DNA of 64,000 bases from Lientehia hominis (GCF_021044755.1 NZ_JAJNOR010000004.1:186001-250000); one strand, 5' to 3'. Numbered from the stretch's first letter, positions 22,262 to 31,708 are shown. Made by a program: numbers and translations. The notes: a model not told the origin generated them from the letters alone.

Positions 22262-23764
22262 ATGAAAAGATTGTATCGAATGACGGCTGCCCTTTGTCTG
22301 TCGCTTTGCATGATGGTATCACTTTGTATGCCCGTGTTCGCGTCCGACGAAGGACAGCCATCTGTGATTCCGGAGATTATGGAATCCGTAGAAGCCGGAG
22401 GCGGTTCCGGAGCAGAAGAGAAGCCCGTCTCCGGACAGCCGGAAGAAGGACAGAGGAAACAGGAGGATGTGCCGGGAGAGGCAGTAGAAACATCCGGAAA
22501 GGCACTGCCGGCTTCGGCAGAAACATCCGGAAAGGCACTGCCGGCTTCGGCAGAAACATCCGGGACAGAGGAAACTGGCGAGAGTGCCGCTCAGCCAGAA
22601 AGCAGCACTCAGAGAGCGGAAGAAAGCCAGGGGGAAAATGCATCATCCCAAGAAAACGGAGCTCAGGCGGATTTGGGAATAACTGCTCAGGCCGCTATTT
22701 TGATAGAAGCCTCCACAGGAACCGTGATCTATGAAAAAAATCCGGATGAGGCCCTGCGCCCAGCCAGTATTACGAAGATTATGACGCTGATCTTGATCTT
22801 TGATGCCATAAGGGACGGCAAGATCTCCCTGGATGATCAAGTCGCAACCAGCGCGTATGCCAAATCCATGGGCGGTTCTCAGGTGTTTTTGGAAGAAGGA
22901 GAAGTCCAGACCGTGGAAACACTCATAAAATGTATCGTGATCGCGTCAGGAAACGATGCGGCTGTGACCATGGCAGAGTACATAGCCGGCAGTGAGTCCG
23001 AATTTGTCCGCCAGATGAATGAAAGAGCAAAATCCCTTGGCATGGAGAACACAAATTTTGAGGACTGCTGCGGATTGACGGATTCGGGTACCCATTTGAC
23101 GTCTGCCAGAGATGTGGCTCTCATGAGCCGGGAACTTATCACGAAATATCCCGAGATCGAAAATTACAGCACGATCTGGATGGAAAATATCACTCATGTG
23201 ACGAATAAGGGCAGCAGTGAATTCTGCCTGTCCAATACCAATAAACTACTGAAAATGAGCAATTCATTCACGGTCACCGGCTTAAAAACAGGGAGCACCA
23301 GCCTGGCGAAATACTGCCTGTCGGCCACGGCCAAAAAGGACGGGGTAGAGTTGATCGCGGTCATTATGGCTGCACCAGATTTTAAAGTACGGTTCAGTGA
23401 AGCTGCCAGCCTTTTAAACTATGGGTTCGCGGGCTGCAAGCTCTATACAGATTCGGATGAAAACCGGGAGGAGCTTCCAAAGCTTCCGGTGGCTATGGGA
23501 GTTGTACCGGAGGTATCCCTTCGCTATGGCGGAGAGTTTTCTTATCTCAGCACCAGCGGAGAGGATTTCAGCACCATAGAGCGCCAGATATCCATTCCGG
23601 AAAAGCTGGAGGCGCCGGTTCAAGAAGGAGATATTGTGGGCAGTCTCACCTATATGCTGGGTGGTAAGACTCTGGGGACCGTAGATATCCTGGCTGCAGA
23701 GTCGGTGGAAGCAGCCGGTTTTGGAGATTATCTGGGCTGGATGTGGCAGTCCTTGCTGATATAA
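22262..23764 (+). CDS. D-alanyl-D-alanine carboxypeptidase (PBP5/DacF type)
   Basis: This 500-aa protein begins with a signal peptide (LCLSLCMMVSLCMPVFAS). A low-complexity Glu/Ser/Pro/Gly linker spans about residues 25-135 and includes two tandem copies of ETSGKALPASA. The penicillin-binding catalytic domain has SITK, SGN and KTG boxes (RPASITKIM, IASGNDAA, GLKTGST), followed by a PBP5 C-terminal domain and an amphipathic end. It trims pentapeptide stems of peptidoglycan. The long linker is unusual for DacF. A terminator follows. Confidence 0.95.
   Translation: MKRLYRMTAALCLSLCMMVSLCMPVFASDEGQPSVIPEIMESVEAGGGSGAEEKPVSGQPEEGQRKQEDVPGEAVETSGKALPASAETSGKALPASAETSGTEETGESAAQPESSTQRAEESQGENASSQENGAQADLGITAQAAILIEASTGTVIYEKNPDEALRPASITKIMTLILIFDAIRDGKISLDDQVATSAYAKSMGGSQVFLEEGEVQTVETLIKCIVIASGNDAAVTMAEYIAGSESEFVRQMNERAKSLGMENTNFEDCCGLTDSGTHLTSARDVALMSRELITKYPEIENYSTIWMENITHVTNKGSSEFCLSNTNKLLKMSNSFTVTGLKTGSTSLAKYCLSATAKKDGVELIAVIMAAPDFKVRFSEAASLLNYGFAGCKLYTDSDENREELPKLPVAMGVVPEVSLRYGGEFSYLSTSGEDFSTIERQISIPEKLEAPVQEGDIVGSLTYMLGGKTLGTVDILAAESVEAAGFGDYLGWMWQSLLI
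22499..22564 (+). repeat. Tandem 33-bp repeat inside the carboxypeptidase linker
   Basis: Two identical 33-bp units encode ETSGKALPASA twice, and a partial third unit follows (ETSGTEE). Unit number may vary between strains by slippage without changing the frame. Confidence 0.85.
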
Positions 23765-23789
23765 TGACATGAATCAAATAGAAAAAAAG

Positions 23790-23833
23790 AAAAGGCGTCT
23801 GTTTCCGGCTGTTTGCCGGAGACAGGCGCTTTT
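23790..23833 (+). terminator. Terminator after the carboxypeptidase gene
   Basis: A near-perfect 19-bp stem (AAAAGGCGTCTGTTTCCGGC with one mismatch) has a TGTTT loop and a T run. Confidence 0.85.
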
Positions 23834-23838
23834 GGCGA

Positions 23839-23866
23839 TTTACAGAAACTTTACGCGGTTTATACA
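23839..23866 (+). promoter_or_regulatory. Pho boxes upstream of pstC
   Basis: TTTACA, TTTACG and TATACA are spaced exactly 11 bp apart, each followed by a 5-bp spacer. This is the PhoP direct-repeat pattern. The same TTTACAGAAACTTTACG string recurs before pstS. Confidence 0.8.
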
Positions 23867-23946
23867 GTACAGTGGTGTTGGCTGAAAGAAAAAAATGATA
23901 TTTTCTATGGAGAAGCGAAGAGAGAAAAGAAAAAGAGGGAGCAATT

Positions 23947-24891
23947 ATGGATCGATCGACATTCAGCATTGTGGGAAACAGCAAAGCCAAGAATATGACG
24001 GAAAAAATTGCGGGGATTTTGTTTCTTGCCTGTGGTTTTTTCGCAGTGGCTGCCGTTATCGTCATCACTGTGTATATGATTGCAAAAGGGACGCCGGCGC
24101 TTCACAAAGTAGGCATCCTGGAGATTTTATTTGGAACAGTCTGGAGTCCTACAAGCGCGGAACCGAGCTTTGGTATCCTGTATATCATTCTGACATCCGT
24201 TATCGGGACAGGAATGGCAGTCCTCATCGGAGTCCCCGTCGGTGTTCTGACCGCAGTATTCATGGCGGAGGTAGCTCCGCCGAAGCTGGCGGGTATAGTC
24301 AGGCCTGCAGTAGAGCTTCTTGCAGGAATTCCTTCCGTGGTATACGGGCTTGTCGGGCTTTTGATCTTGAACCCTCTCATGTATAAGCTGGAAATGTGGG
24401 TTTTCAAAGGTTCCTCCACTCATCAATGGACGGGAGGAGCAAATCTGCTCTGTGCAGTCCTTGTTCTGGCTGTCATGATTCTTCCCACAGTCATCAATAT
24501 CAGTGAATCTGCCATCCGCGCCGTGCCGAGAGATTATAAGATGACTTCACTGGCCCTAGGCGCCACACGGATTCAGACGATCTTCCGTGTTATCCTGCCG
24601 TCGGCAAAATCCGGTATCGTGACAGCCATCGTGCTCGGCGTAGGGCGCGCCATAGGAGAAGCCATGGCGATCTGTATGGTGGCTGGAAACTCAGTCAATT
24701 TTCCGTTTCCGTTCAGCTCAGTCCGGTTCCTGACGACGGCAATGGTCAGTGAAATGGCCTATTCCCAGGGATTACATAAAGAAGTGCTGTTTACCATCGG
24801 ACTGGTATTGTTTGTATTTATTATGATTATCAACCTGGTGTTAAACCGGGTTATGAAGAAAGGAGCAGAGGATGGGAACAAATACCGTTAG
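23947..24891 (+). CDS. pstC: Phosphate ABC transporter permease PstC
   Basis: This 314-aa protein has six membrane segments and the binding-protein-dependent permease signature. The EAA-like loop lies near ALGATRIQTIFRVILPSAKSGI. GIPSVVYGLVGLLIL and AVPRDYKMTSLALG are typical of PstC. Together with PstA it forms the channel for high-affinity phosphate import. It overlaps pstA by 20 nt, so the two are translationally coupled. It is first in the operon and follows Pho boxes, whereas pstS, which usually leads, is downstream here. Confidence 0.96.
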   Translation: MDRSTFSIVGNSKAKNMTEKIAGILFLACGFFAVAAVIVITVYMIAKGTPALHKVGILEILFGTVWSPTSAEPSFGILYIILTSVIGTGMAVLIGVPVGVLTAVFMAEVAPPKLAGIVRPAVELLAGIPSVVYGLVGLLILNPLMYKLEMWVFKGSSTHQWTGGANLLCAVLVLAVMILPTVINISESAIRAVPRDYKMTSLALGATRIQTIFRVILPSAKSGIVTAIVLGVGRAIGEAMAICMVAGNSVNFPFPFSSVRFLTTAMVSEMAYSQGLHKEVLFTIGLVLFVFIMIINLVLNRVMKKGAEDGNKYR

Positions 24892-25798
24892 TTTATATAC
24901 GAAGCGCAGACGATTGTCAGACGGGATTCTCACAGCTCTCATTTATTTGTGTGCGTCATTGGCAATCTGCCTGGTGGCAGGAATCGTGGGATATGTGGTC
25001 GTCAGAGGCGTGAGATCCGTCAACTGGACATTTTTGACCACGGTGCAGAGCAGTAAGAACAATACCTTTGGCATTGCAGGGAATCTGCTGAATACGCTGT
25101 ATATCATTGTCATAACCCTGCTGATCGCGACGCCTCTCGGTATTGGGGCGGCGATTTATCTGAATGAATATGCAAAGCCGGGAAAGCTTGTCCGGATGAT
25201 TGAATTTACGACAGAGACGCTGTCTGGAATTCCCTCTATCATCTTCGGTATGTTCGGCATGGTGTTCTTCGGAACGACTCTTCATCTGGGATTTTCCATA
25301 TTGACCGGAGCACTGACCTTGACCCTGCTCATCCTTCCGCTGATCACGAGGAATACTCAGGAGGCCCTGCGGACCGTGCCGGACAGCTACAGAAACGGAG
25401 CTTTGGGCATCGGGGCCACGAAGTGGTATATGATACGCACGATCCTCCTGCCGTCTGCCATGCCGGGAATCATCACTGGTGTGATACTTGCCATAGGGCG
25501 TATTGTCGGAGAATCGGCAGCCCTTATTTTTACTGCGGGAAGCGGCTATATTCTGCCCAAATCTCTTTTCGGCGCTTTTCATAAGATACTGGAATCGGGA
25601 GGGACTCTTACGATCCAGATGTATCTTAGAATGACCAACGCGAAATACGACGACGCTTTCGGGATTGCCTTGGTATTGCTGATCATCGTTTTGGGAATCA
25701 ACTGCCTGACCAAATTTCTGACGAAGCGCTTTGATGTGACGAGACTGGACGAACGCCGGGGGAAACAGAAGAGAGTTAAAACGAAAGTATCTAAATAG
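24872..25798 (+). CDS. pstA: Phosphate ABC transporter permease PstA
   Basis: This 308-aa six-segment permease has the PstA signature TETLSGIPSIIFGMFGM and the loop VPDSYRNGALGIGATKWYMIRTILLPSAMPG. It pairs with PstC. The C terminus is short and basic. The ATG lies inside the end of pstC and is preceded by AAAGGAG. pstB begins 22 nt after its stop. Confidence 0.96.
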   Translation: MGTNTVSLYTKRRRLSDGILTALIYLCASLAICLVAGIVGYVVVRGVRSVNWTFLTTVQSSKNNTFGIAGNLLNTLYIIVITLLIATPLGIGAAIYLNEYAKPGKLVRMIEFTTETLSGIPSIIFGMFGMVFFGTTLHLGFSILTGALTLTLLILPLITRNTQEALRTVPDSYRNGALGIGATKWYMIRTILLPSAMPGIITGVILAIGRIVGESAALIFTAGSGYILPKSLFGAFHKILESGGTLTIQMYLRMTNAKYDDAFGIALVLLIIVLGINCLTKFLTKRFDVTRLDERRGKQKRVKTKVSK

Positions 25799-25819
25799 GC
25801 CGGCCACAGGAGGATATAT

Positions 25820-26578
25820 ATGCTTGCAAATAAGATTATCACAAAAGATTTAGATTTATATTATGGGGAGAATCATGCACTGAAAACAGTAAACATGGAT
25901 ATCAAAGAAAAAGCTGTGACAGCTTTTATCGGACCTTCAGGCTGTGGGAAATCAACATTTTTAAAAACATTGAATCGTATGAACGACTTGATTCCCAGTG
26001 TCCGCATCGAGGGCACAGTGACCCTGGACGGAGAGGATATTTACAGCCAGGGAGTGGATACTACTCTGCTGCGGAAGAAGATCGGTATGGTATTTCAGCA
26101 GCCGAATCCGTTTCCCATGAGCATTTATGATAATGTGGCATATGGCCCCAGGATCCATGGAATCAAACACAAGGCACAGTTGGATGAGATTGTAGAAAAG
26201 AGTCTTCGGTCGGCAGCCATATTTGATGAGGTAAAGGACCGGATGAAAAAGTCGGCTCTGGGGCTTTCCGGCGGTCAGCAGCAGAGACTGTGCATAGCAA
26301 GAGCTCTGGCGGTGGAGCCGGAGGTCCTATTGATGGATGAGCCGACCTCTGCTCTGGATCCTATCTCCACGCTGAAGATCGAAGATTTAATGGCGGAGCT
26401 TAAGTCTGAATATACGGTAGTCATCGTTACCCATAACATGCAGCAGGCGGCCCGTATTTCCGACTATACCGCATTCTTTTTAGTAGGAGAGATGGTGGAA
26501 TTCAATACGACGGATGAGATATTTGCAAGGCCAAAGGATAAAAGAACAGAAGACTATATCACCGGACGGTTTGGGTGA
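25820..26578 (+). CDS. pstB: Phosphate ABC transporter ATP-binding protein PstB
   Basis: This 252-aa ATPase has the Walker [10 protein letters not shown], the signature LSGGQQQR, the Walker [14 protein letters not shown] and the H-loop [24 protein letters not shown] is characteristic of PstB. It energises phosphate import and, with PhoU, relays the phosphate status to PhoR. AGGAGG precedes the ATG. A GCCGGC/GCCGGC hairpin without a T run (26583-26598) lies before phoU and may affect mRNA processing. Confidence 0.97.
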   Translation: MLANKIITKDLDLYYGENHALKTVNMDIKEKAVTAFIGPSGCGKSTFLKTLNRMNDLIPSVRIEGTVTLDGEDIYSQGVDTTLLRKKIGMVFQQPNPFPMSIYDNVAYGPRIHGIKHKAQLDEIVEKSLRSAAIFDEVKDRMKKSALGLSGGQQQRLCIARALAVEPEVLLMDEPTSALDPISTLKIEDLMAELKSEYTVVIVTHNMQQAARISDYTAFFLVGEMVEFNTTDEIFARPKDKRTEDYITGRFG

Positions 26579-26644
26579 TGAGCCGGCAGCTGCGCCGGCA
26601 AAGCCGGAATGAAAAGGCATTTTAGACAAACAGGAGGGTTTAAT

Positions 26645-27310
26645 GTGACGACGAGAGTAAACTTTCAGCTGGAACTGGAAGCATTGGATGAGGCCTTGGA
26701 AGAAATGGCCGATATGGTGGAAAACAACATTGAGAAATCCCTTGCTTCTTTCGAAAAAAGAAATGTGGAGCTGGCCAGGGAAATTGTTCAGGGGGACCGG
26801 GCCGTAGACGATATGCAGCGTTCCATAGAAGCGCGCTGTCTGTCCTTGATGCTCCACCAGCAGCCTGTGGTAGCCCGGGATCTGCGTATGGTATCTTCTG
26901 CTCTGAAGATCGTGACAGATTTGGAGCGGATAGGCGACCATGCACAGGATATCGCAGAACTGGTCCTGCGGATCAGCGATGCCAACGTGATGGAAAATGT
27001 GGGGCATATCATCGAGATGGCCTCGAAAGCCAAGCTGATGATGAAAAACGGTATACGTGCGTATACCACACGGAATACAGAACTGGCATATCAGGTCATT
27101 GACGCGGACGATGAAGTGGATGACCTGTTCAATGAAGTAAAAGAGGAGATTTCAAATCTTCTTCAGGAGAAAAAGGAACCGGTGGACGACTGTGTCGATA
27201 TCCTTATGATCGCAAAATATCTGGAGAGGATCGCAGACCATGCGGTGAATATCTGTGAGTGGACAGAATTCAACGAGACAGGAACGGTGCAGAATATCCG
27301 GCTTTTGTAA
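26645..27310 (+). CDS. phoU: Phosphate signalling regulator PhoU
   Basis: This 221-aa protein is started at the GTG at 26645, preceded by AGGAGGG. It has two PhoU repeats, each with the metal-binding E/D-rich helices (ERIGDHAQDIAE and ERIADHAVNICE). It restrains PhoR signalling and transporter activity when phosphate is plentiful. It is the last gene of the first pst transcription unit; pstS begins about 150 bp further on with its own Pho boxes. Confidence 0.95.
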   Translation: MTTRVNFQLELEALDEALEEMADMVENNIEKSLASFEKRNVELAREIVQGDRAVDDMQRSIEARCLSLMLHQQPVVARDLRMVSSALKIVTDLERIGDHAQDIAELVLRISDANVMENVGHIIEMASKAKLMMKNGIRAYTTRNTELAYQVIDADDEVDDLFNEVKEEISNLLQEKKEPVDDCVDILMIAKYLERIADHAVNICEWTEFNETGTVQNIRLL

Positions 27311-27330
27311 TTACCAAAAACACAGACTGG

Positions 27331-27347
27331 TTTACAGAAACTTTACG
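27331..27347 (+). promoter_or_regulatory. Pho boxes upstream of pstS
   Basis: TTTACAGAAACTTTACG is identical to the box pair in front of pstC (23839-23855). It gives pstS its own PhoP-controlled promoter. Confidence 0.75.
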
Positions 27348-27457
27348 AAAAATACGGAAAACCGTGATAGTCCATATAGAGAACCGATGTTACACTGTGG
27401 TTGTTCCAAGAGGAAAGAAAAAGGAATGACAAAGAAGAAAAAAGGAGAGTATTGAAG

Positions 27458-28369
27458 ATGAGAAAGAAAATTTTTGCTGCTGTTATGGCAGGTATGATGC
27501 TGTTGTCTTTGGCAGCATGTGGAAACGAAAAGGAAGAGACTACGAAAGCGGCAGATACGACTAAGACTTCCGAGACGACTTCAGAAGAAAAAACAACCAC
27601 GGAAAAGGAGACGACGAAAGCAGCGTCCGATCTGAGCGGTTCTATTTCCCTGAGTGGTTCCACTTCCATGGAAAAGCTTGTGACTGCTTTAGGTGAGGCG
27701 TTCATGGATGAAAATAAGAATGTGACGGTGAATTCTGAATTCGTAGGTTCCGGAGCTGGTATTGAAGCTGTGACAGCAGGCACTGTTGATATTGGAAATT
27801 CGTCCAGAGCACTCAAGGACGAAGAAAAGGCAAACGGAGTACTGGAGAATATCGTGGCAATAGACGGAATCGCCATGGTAGTCGACCCGGAGAATGCGGT
27901 CACTGACCTGACAAAAGAACAGCTTATCCAGGTGTATGATGGGACTGTGACAAACTGGAAGGATCTGGGCGGAAGTGATATGCCTATCATCGTGATCGGA
28001 AGAGAGGCTGGCTCCGGTACAAGAGGAGCCTTTGAGGAAATCTTAAAGCTGGAAGATAAATGCCAGTATGCTTCAGAGCTTGACAATACGGGCGCTGTTA
28101 TGGCCAGGGTGGCTGCGACTCCCGGAGCGATCGGATATGTATCTCTGGATGTGGTGGATGATACTGTAAAAGCCGTGTCTTTGGATGGTGTAGAGCCTAC
28201 GGAAGAGAACATCAAGGCAGGAAGCTATATCCTGAGCCGTCCTTTCGTTATGGCGACAAAGGGTGAGATTTCCGAGCAGAGTGAACTGGTCCAGGCGTGG
28301 TTTGCCTACATAAACTCAGATGCAGGCAAAGAAGTTATTCAGTCAGTGGGACTGATCCTTCCCGACTGA
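27458..28369 (+). CDS. pstS: Phosphate-binding lipoprotein PstS
   Basis: This 303-aa protein starts at the ATG at 27458 after AAAGGAG. It has a lipoprotein signal (MLLSLAACG), a Thr/Lys/Glu-rich spacer (about 24-60) and a phosphate-binding domain. The domain has SGSTSMEKLVTALGEAF, SEFVGSGAGIEAV, GREAGSGTRGAFEEI and TPGAIGYVSLD, the typical phosphate-ligand loops. It sits at the outer face of the membrane and delivers phosphate to PstCA. Its place after phoU is unusual; a separate promoter allows extra binding protein to be made. Confidence 0.96.
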   Translation: MRKKIFAAVMAGMMLLSLAACGNEKEETTKAADTTKTSETTSEEKTTTEKETTKAASDLSGSISLSGSTSMEKLVTALGEAFMDENKNVTVNSEFVGSGAGIEAVTAGTVDIGNSSRALKDEEKANGVLENIVAIDGIAMVVDPENAVTDLTKEQLIQVYDGTVTNWKDLGGSDMPIIVIGREAGSGTRGAFEEILKLEDKCQYASELDNTGAVMARVAATPGAIGYVSLDVVDDTVKAVSLDGVEPTEENIKAGSYILSRPFVMATKGEISEQSELVQAWFAYINSDAGKEVIQSVGLILPD

Positions 28370-28408
28370 TTGGATTCATCAAGGATAAGGCAGAGAAACG
28401 GGATATCA

Positions 28409-28435
28409 TTTACAAGAATCTGAAAATGATTTACA
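28409..28435 (+). promoter_or_regulatory. Pho boxes upstream of phoP
   Basis: Two TTTACA elements lie 21 bp apart, close to two 11-bp turns, just before the phoP leader. It suggests autoregulation of the two-component pair. Confidence 0.6.
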
Positions 28436-28532
28436 CTAAAGGGTGAGCAGGCTTCCTGTTCACCCTAATGTGCGGAACAGGCAAAAATCAGAGATGCCGG
28501 CGGATCAGAAAATCAGGAGGAAAGAATCACAT

Positions 28533-29231
28533 ATGGAGTTAATTTACGTCATTGAAGACGACGAGAATATCAGAGAGCTGATTCGAGCGGCTTTGGTCAG
28601 CTATGGCTATCAGGTGGAAGCGTTTGAGGCGGCAGAGCCTGCTCTTAGCAGTATTGTGAAAGACAGGCCGTCTCTGGCGATCTTTGACTTGATGCTCCCG
28701 GGTATGGATGGCCTGGAAGCCATTGAAGAAATCCGGAAGGATCCTCAGGTCGGAGGTGTGCCCATAATCGTCCTGACAGCAAAGGATAAGGAATTTGATA
28801 AGGTCATAGGTCTGGACAGAGGTGCAGACGACTATATGACAAAGCCGTTCAGTGTTCTGGAGCTGGCTGCCAGAGTGCGCTCTCAGCTGCGCCGGGAAAG
28901 CGGAAAGGGGCAGCAGACAGCGGGCCGTCTTGAGGAAGGGAGCCTTCTTATTTGTCCGGACACGAGGGAAGTATTTCTAAATGGAGAGATGCTGCACCTT
29001 ACGTTAAAAGAGTATGAGCTCCTTAAATATCTGGCAGAGAATAAGACGAGAGTCGTGACGAGAGAGCAGATCTTGAATCAAATTTGGGGTTACGAATATG
29101 AGGGAGAATCCCGAACCCTGGATATGCATGTCCGAAGTCTCCGGCAGAAGCTGGGAGAAGGCGGGACGGAGATGATCCGGACGGTCAGAGGTGTGGGATA
29201 CCGTTTTTACAGTCAGGAGAAGGAAGATTGA
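28533..29231 (+). CDS. phoP: Phosphate response regulator, PhoP/PhoB type
   Basis: This 232-aa OmpR-family regulator is best started at the ATG at 28533. The receiver domain has the acidic EDDE at 8-11, the phosphoacceptor Asp in FDLMLPG, and TAKD and KPF. A winged-helix DNA-binding domain follows (LTLKEYELLKYLAENKTRVVTR and RTVRGVGYRF). Given the pst genes and Pho boxes around it, it is the phosphate regulator. An in-frame ATG 30 codons upstream has no receiver homology. It overlaps phoR by 4 nt. Confidence 0.93.
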   Translation: MELIYVIEDDENIRELIRAALVSYGYQVEAFEAAEPALSSIVKDRPSLAIFDLMLPGMDGLEAIEEIRKDPQVGGVPIIVLTAKDKEFDKVIGLDRGADDYMTKPFSVLELAARVRSQLRRESGKGQQTAGRLEEGSLLICPDTREVFLNGEMLHLTLKEYELLKYLAENKTRVVTREQILNQIWGYEYEGESRTLDMHVRSLRQKLGEGGTEMIRTVRGVGYRFYSQEKED

Positions 29232-30631
29232 AAAAGGCTATTTTTAAAAAGTTTGTGTGGATGATCTTATTGGCACTGGTCGTCAGCAGCACGGTTTTTT
29301 GTCTGGTGATGAGCAGTGAAAGCTTGAAACAGACGGAGGATAAACTTTTAGATACCCTGCATATGATGGACTATGCGCTGGATTATGGTGAGGACGTGGC
29401 GAAGCAGATAACGGACATCTGCGCCATAGACGGTAATCAGGACAGCCGGGCCACAATTCTTTCTGTGGATGGGACTGTGCTGGCGGACAATGGTGTCACA
29501 GATATGGAACAGCTTGAAAATCATCTGGACAGGAAAGAGGTAAAAGAAGCCATTGAAAATGGCCGAGGATATACCAAGCGTTATTCCAAAACTCTTCATA
29601 AGGAAATGCTTTACGCGGCGATCCTCTCGGAAAACGGCGGATATGTCCTGCGGCTAGCCGTGCCCTATGAAGGACTTTTTATGTATCTGAAGATTTTGAT
29701 TCCGGCTGTATTTTTCGGAGTGGCGGTCGCTCTGATAGCATCATTCTTTTTGGCAGAACGGTTTGCCCGTTCTGTAACGACTCCGCTAAATGAGATCGCG
29801 GGAGAGCTGCGGAAAGTAGATAAAGGCGAACCGGAGATCTTTATGAAGCACTATCAGTATGAAGAGCTGAATGTCATCATAGACGCGATGAATCAGATGT
29901 CGGCAGAAATCGGCACCTATGTGAAAAAGCTGGAATTGGAGAGGATTATCCGACAGGAGTTTTTTTCCAACGCGTCGCATGAACTGAAGACGCCGATCAC
30001 TTCTATTAAGGGATATACGGAGCTTTTGGGAAGCGGATTGGTGACGAAGGAAGAGGTCCAGCAGGATTTTCTGTCCAGGATAGAAAAGGAAGCCGACCAT
30101 ATGACCAATCTGATTAATGACATTCTGATGATCTCCAGGCTGGAAACGAAGGATGTGGAAGTAGAAATGGCGGATCTGCAGATATATCCGCTGGTGGAGG
30201 AGATGCTGGCATCTCTGGACCCCATGGCCTGTGACTATGGAGTGAAGGTGATCACAGAATGTAAACCACTGACCATTGCGGCAAATGTACAGCAGATACG
30301 GGAACTTTTAAATAATCTGCTGGTAAATGCAATCAAATATAATAAACCGGAAGGTATTGTCCGTCTGACGATCACCTCTGATAAAAAGGAGATGGTCCTG
30401 ATAGTCAGCGATACTGGTGTGGGAATCCCGAAAGAAGCTCAAAGGCGGGTATTTGAGAGGTTTTACCGAGTGGATAAAGGGAGAAGCAAGAAAATGGGGG
30501 GCACCGGCCTGGGCCTTTCCATCGTCAAGCATATTGTCAATTATTATGGCGGTAGCATCCAGCTGGACAGCCAGGTTGATGTGGGGACCACATTTACGGT
30601 CCGCCTGCCTGTAGTAAAGGAAGGAAGATAA
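29228..30631 (+). CDS. phoR: Phosphate sensor histidine kinase PhoR
   Basis: This 467-aa protein starts at a TTG overlapping the phoP stop. It has an N-terminal membrane helix, an extracytoplasmic domain (about 35-155), a second membrane helix and a HAMP-like linker. HisKA (FFSNASHELKTPITSIKGY, phosphoryl His) and HATPase_c (N box NNLLVNAIKYN, G1 DTGVGIP, G2 GGTGLGLSIV) complete it. It phosphorylates PhoP when phosphate is scarce. Confidence 0.94.
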   Translation: MKKAIFKKFVWMILLALVVSSTVFCLVMSSESLKQTEDKLLDTLHMMDYALDYGEDVAKQITDICAIDGNQDSRATILSVDGTVLADNGVTDMEQLENHLDRKEVKEAIENGRGYTKRYSKTLHKEMLYAAILSENGGYVLRLAVPYEGLFMYLKILIPAVFFGVAVALIASFFLAERFARSVTTPLNEIAGELRKVDKGEPEIFMKHYQYEELNVIIDAMNQMSAEIGTYVKKLELERIIRQEFFSNASHELKTPITSIKGYTELLGSGLVTKEEVQQDFLSRIEKEADHMTNLINDILMISRLETKDVEVEMADLQIYPLVEEMLASLDPMACDYGVKVITECKPLTIAANVQQIRELLNNLLVNAIKYNKPEGIVRLTITSDKKEMVLIVSDTGVGIPKEAQRRVFERFYRVDKGRSKKMGGTGLGLSIVKHIVNYYGGSIQLDSQVDVGTTFTVRLPVVKEGR

Positions 30632-30639
30632 CAAAGGCG

Positions 30640-31254
30640 TTATATCTCCTCCCCCAGGACCATATGGTTTTCCAAAGAGAGTTCTTCGCCCCAAGGAAAA
30701 GAAGGGGATCTGCGGCAGATGAATTTCTTTTTCTTCGTGTCATAAAAATGCTCGTACATGGCTTTGTCGTAAGCGTTCATTCTCCGGGCGGCAGAACGCA
30801 CCCATGACTGGTAATTTCGGTATGCGTATCCAGCGGCTTCCAGAGAGATATCAAAAACGTTGGATACGTCTCTTGCATTTCGGCAGTGAGTATAGTGAAT
30901 GGCCATGGCGGGGGCCAGGAAACGTCCGGCGAAATAATTTGCCTCCAGTTCCTGCTTTGGGTTTTCACCCCGGTGGTTTAAGATACAGTGTCCGAATTCG
31001 TGTGCGAGAGAAAAACGGATTCGCCTGTCGGGGACATCCTGGTTATAATAGATGCGTTTTTTATAACGAAAGGCATCTTCCGAATACCTGAGAGCCATTT
31101 GATAAAGCTCCGGATTCTTTCGCCCCATGTCTTGGTAGGAGCAGACCCGGAAGCCATATTTTTTCAGCACTTCAAAGCAGTCTATGGGAAAGCTTCGGAT
31201 ATCCAGGACTCGATAAGCTTCCAGGATTTTTTGTTCGATCAGATTATATTCCAT
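30640..31254 (-). CDS. ImmA/IrrE-type metallopeptidase
   Basis: This 204-aa protein has the zinc-protease motif HEFGH (SLAHEFGHCILNH) and the third-ligand helix ELEANYFAGRFLAPA. ImmA cleaves a cognate XRE repressor to derepress mobile-element genes; the XRE gene lies directly upstream (31272-31595) and is read in the same direction. The C-terminal extension (after about residue 150) is basic and of unknown role. The pair resembles ImmR/ImmA of ICEBs1 and various prophages. Confidence 0.88.
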   Translation of the reverse strand: MEYNLIEQKILEAYRVLDIRSFPIDCFEVLKKYGFRVCSYQDMGRKNPELYQMALRYSEDAFRYKKRIYYNQDVPDRRIRFSLAHEFGHCILNHRGENPKQELEANYFAGRFLAPAMAIHYTHCRNARDVSNVFDISLEAAGYAYRNYQSWVRSAARRMNAYDKAMYEHFYDTKKKKFICRRSPSFPWGEELSLENHMVLGEEI

Positions 31255-31271
31255 ATTATCATCCCAAATCT

Positions 31272-31595
31272 TTATTCCAATTCTGACAAAAGCTTGATCA
31301 GCTTTATTTTTTCCTCAGCAGACAGATTTTTTCCGTTCCGCGCGATCAGCTCCTCCATGTCTTCATAGGACGGCGAGGCTGGAACAGAAGCAGAGGGGCT
31401 GCCGCTGCAGAAATATTCTGCGTCGACCTGCAGCTCCCGTGCAATCTTTATCAGCACTTCTATATCGGCCTTCTTACTGTCTCTTTTTATCATGGAGTAG
31501 ATAGTTGTAGGTGCGACACCAATCTTCTGAGCCAGTTCATTTGCATTGGTGCCTCTGTATTTCATCAATTCACTCAGTCTGGATCCAATCCCCAT
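31272..31595 (-). CDS. XRE-family repressor, probable ImmA partner
   Basis: This 107-aa protein is started at the ATG at 31595 behind AAAGGTGGTG. The HTH covers about residues 14-58 (NANELAQKIGVAPTTIYSMI), followed by VLIKIARELQVDAEYFC. A Ser/Ala/Pro-rich linker and a short helical tail (AEEKIKLIKLLSELE) make up the C-terminal part, where ImmA-type cleavage of related repressors occurs. It is divergent from the Cro-like gene at 31753, with an inverted repeat in the shared promoter. Confidence 0.88.
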   Translation of the reverse strand: MGIGSRLSELMKYRGTNANELAQKIGVAPTTIYSMIKRDSKKADIEVLIKIARELQVDAEYFCSGSPSASVPASPSYEDMEELIARNGKNLSAEEKIKLIKLLSELE

Positions 31596-31679
31596 ATTAT
31601 CACCACCTTTCCTATCCAATTTTAACATAATAAGGAAGGAAAGTAAATGGAAAAAATATGCAATCGCGTAATAATAAGC

Positions 31680-31708
31680 TTGACAAAATACTCAAAAGAG
31701 TATATCAT
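31680..31708 (+). promoter_or_regulatory. Promoter with internal operator between XRE and Cro-like genes
   Basis: TTGACA (31680-31685), 17 nt and TATCAT (31703-31708) form the promoter. The spacer holds the inverted repeat ATACTCAAAAGAGTAT, a plausible binding site for the divergent XRE repressor. Confidence 0.7.
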
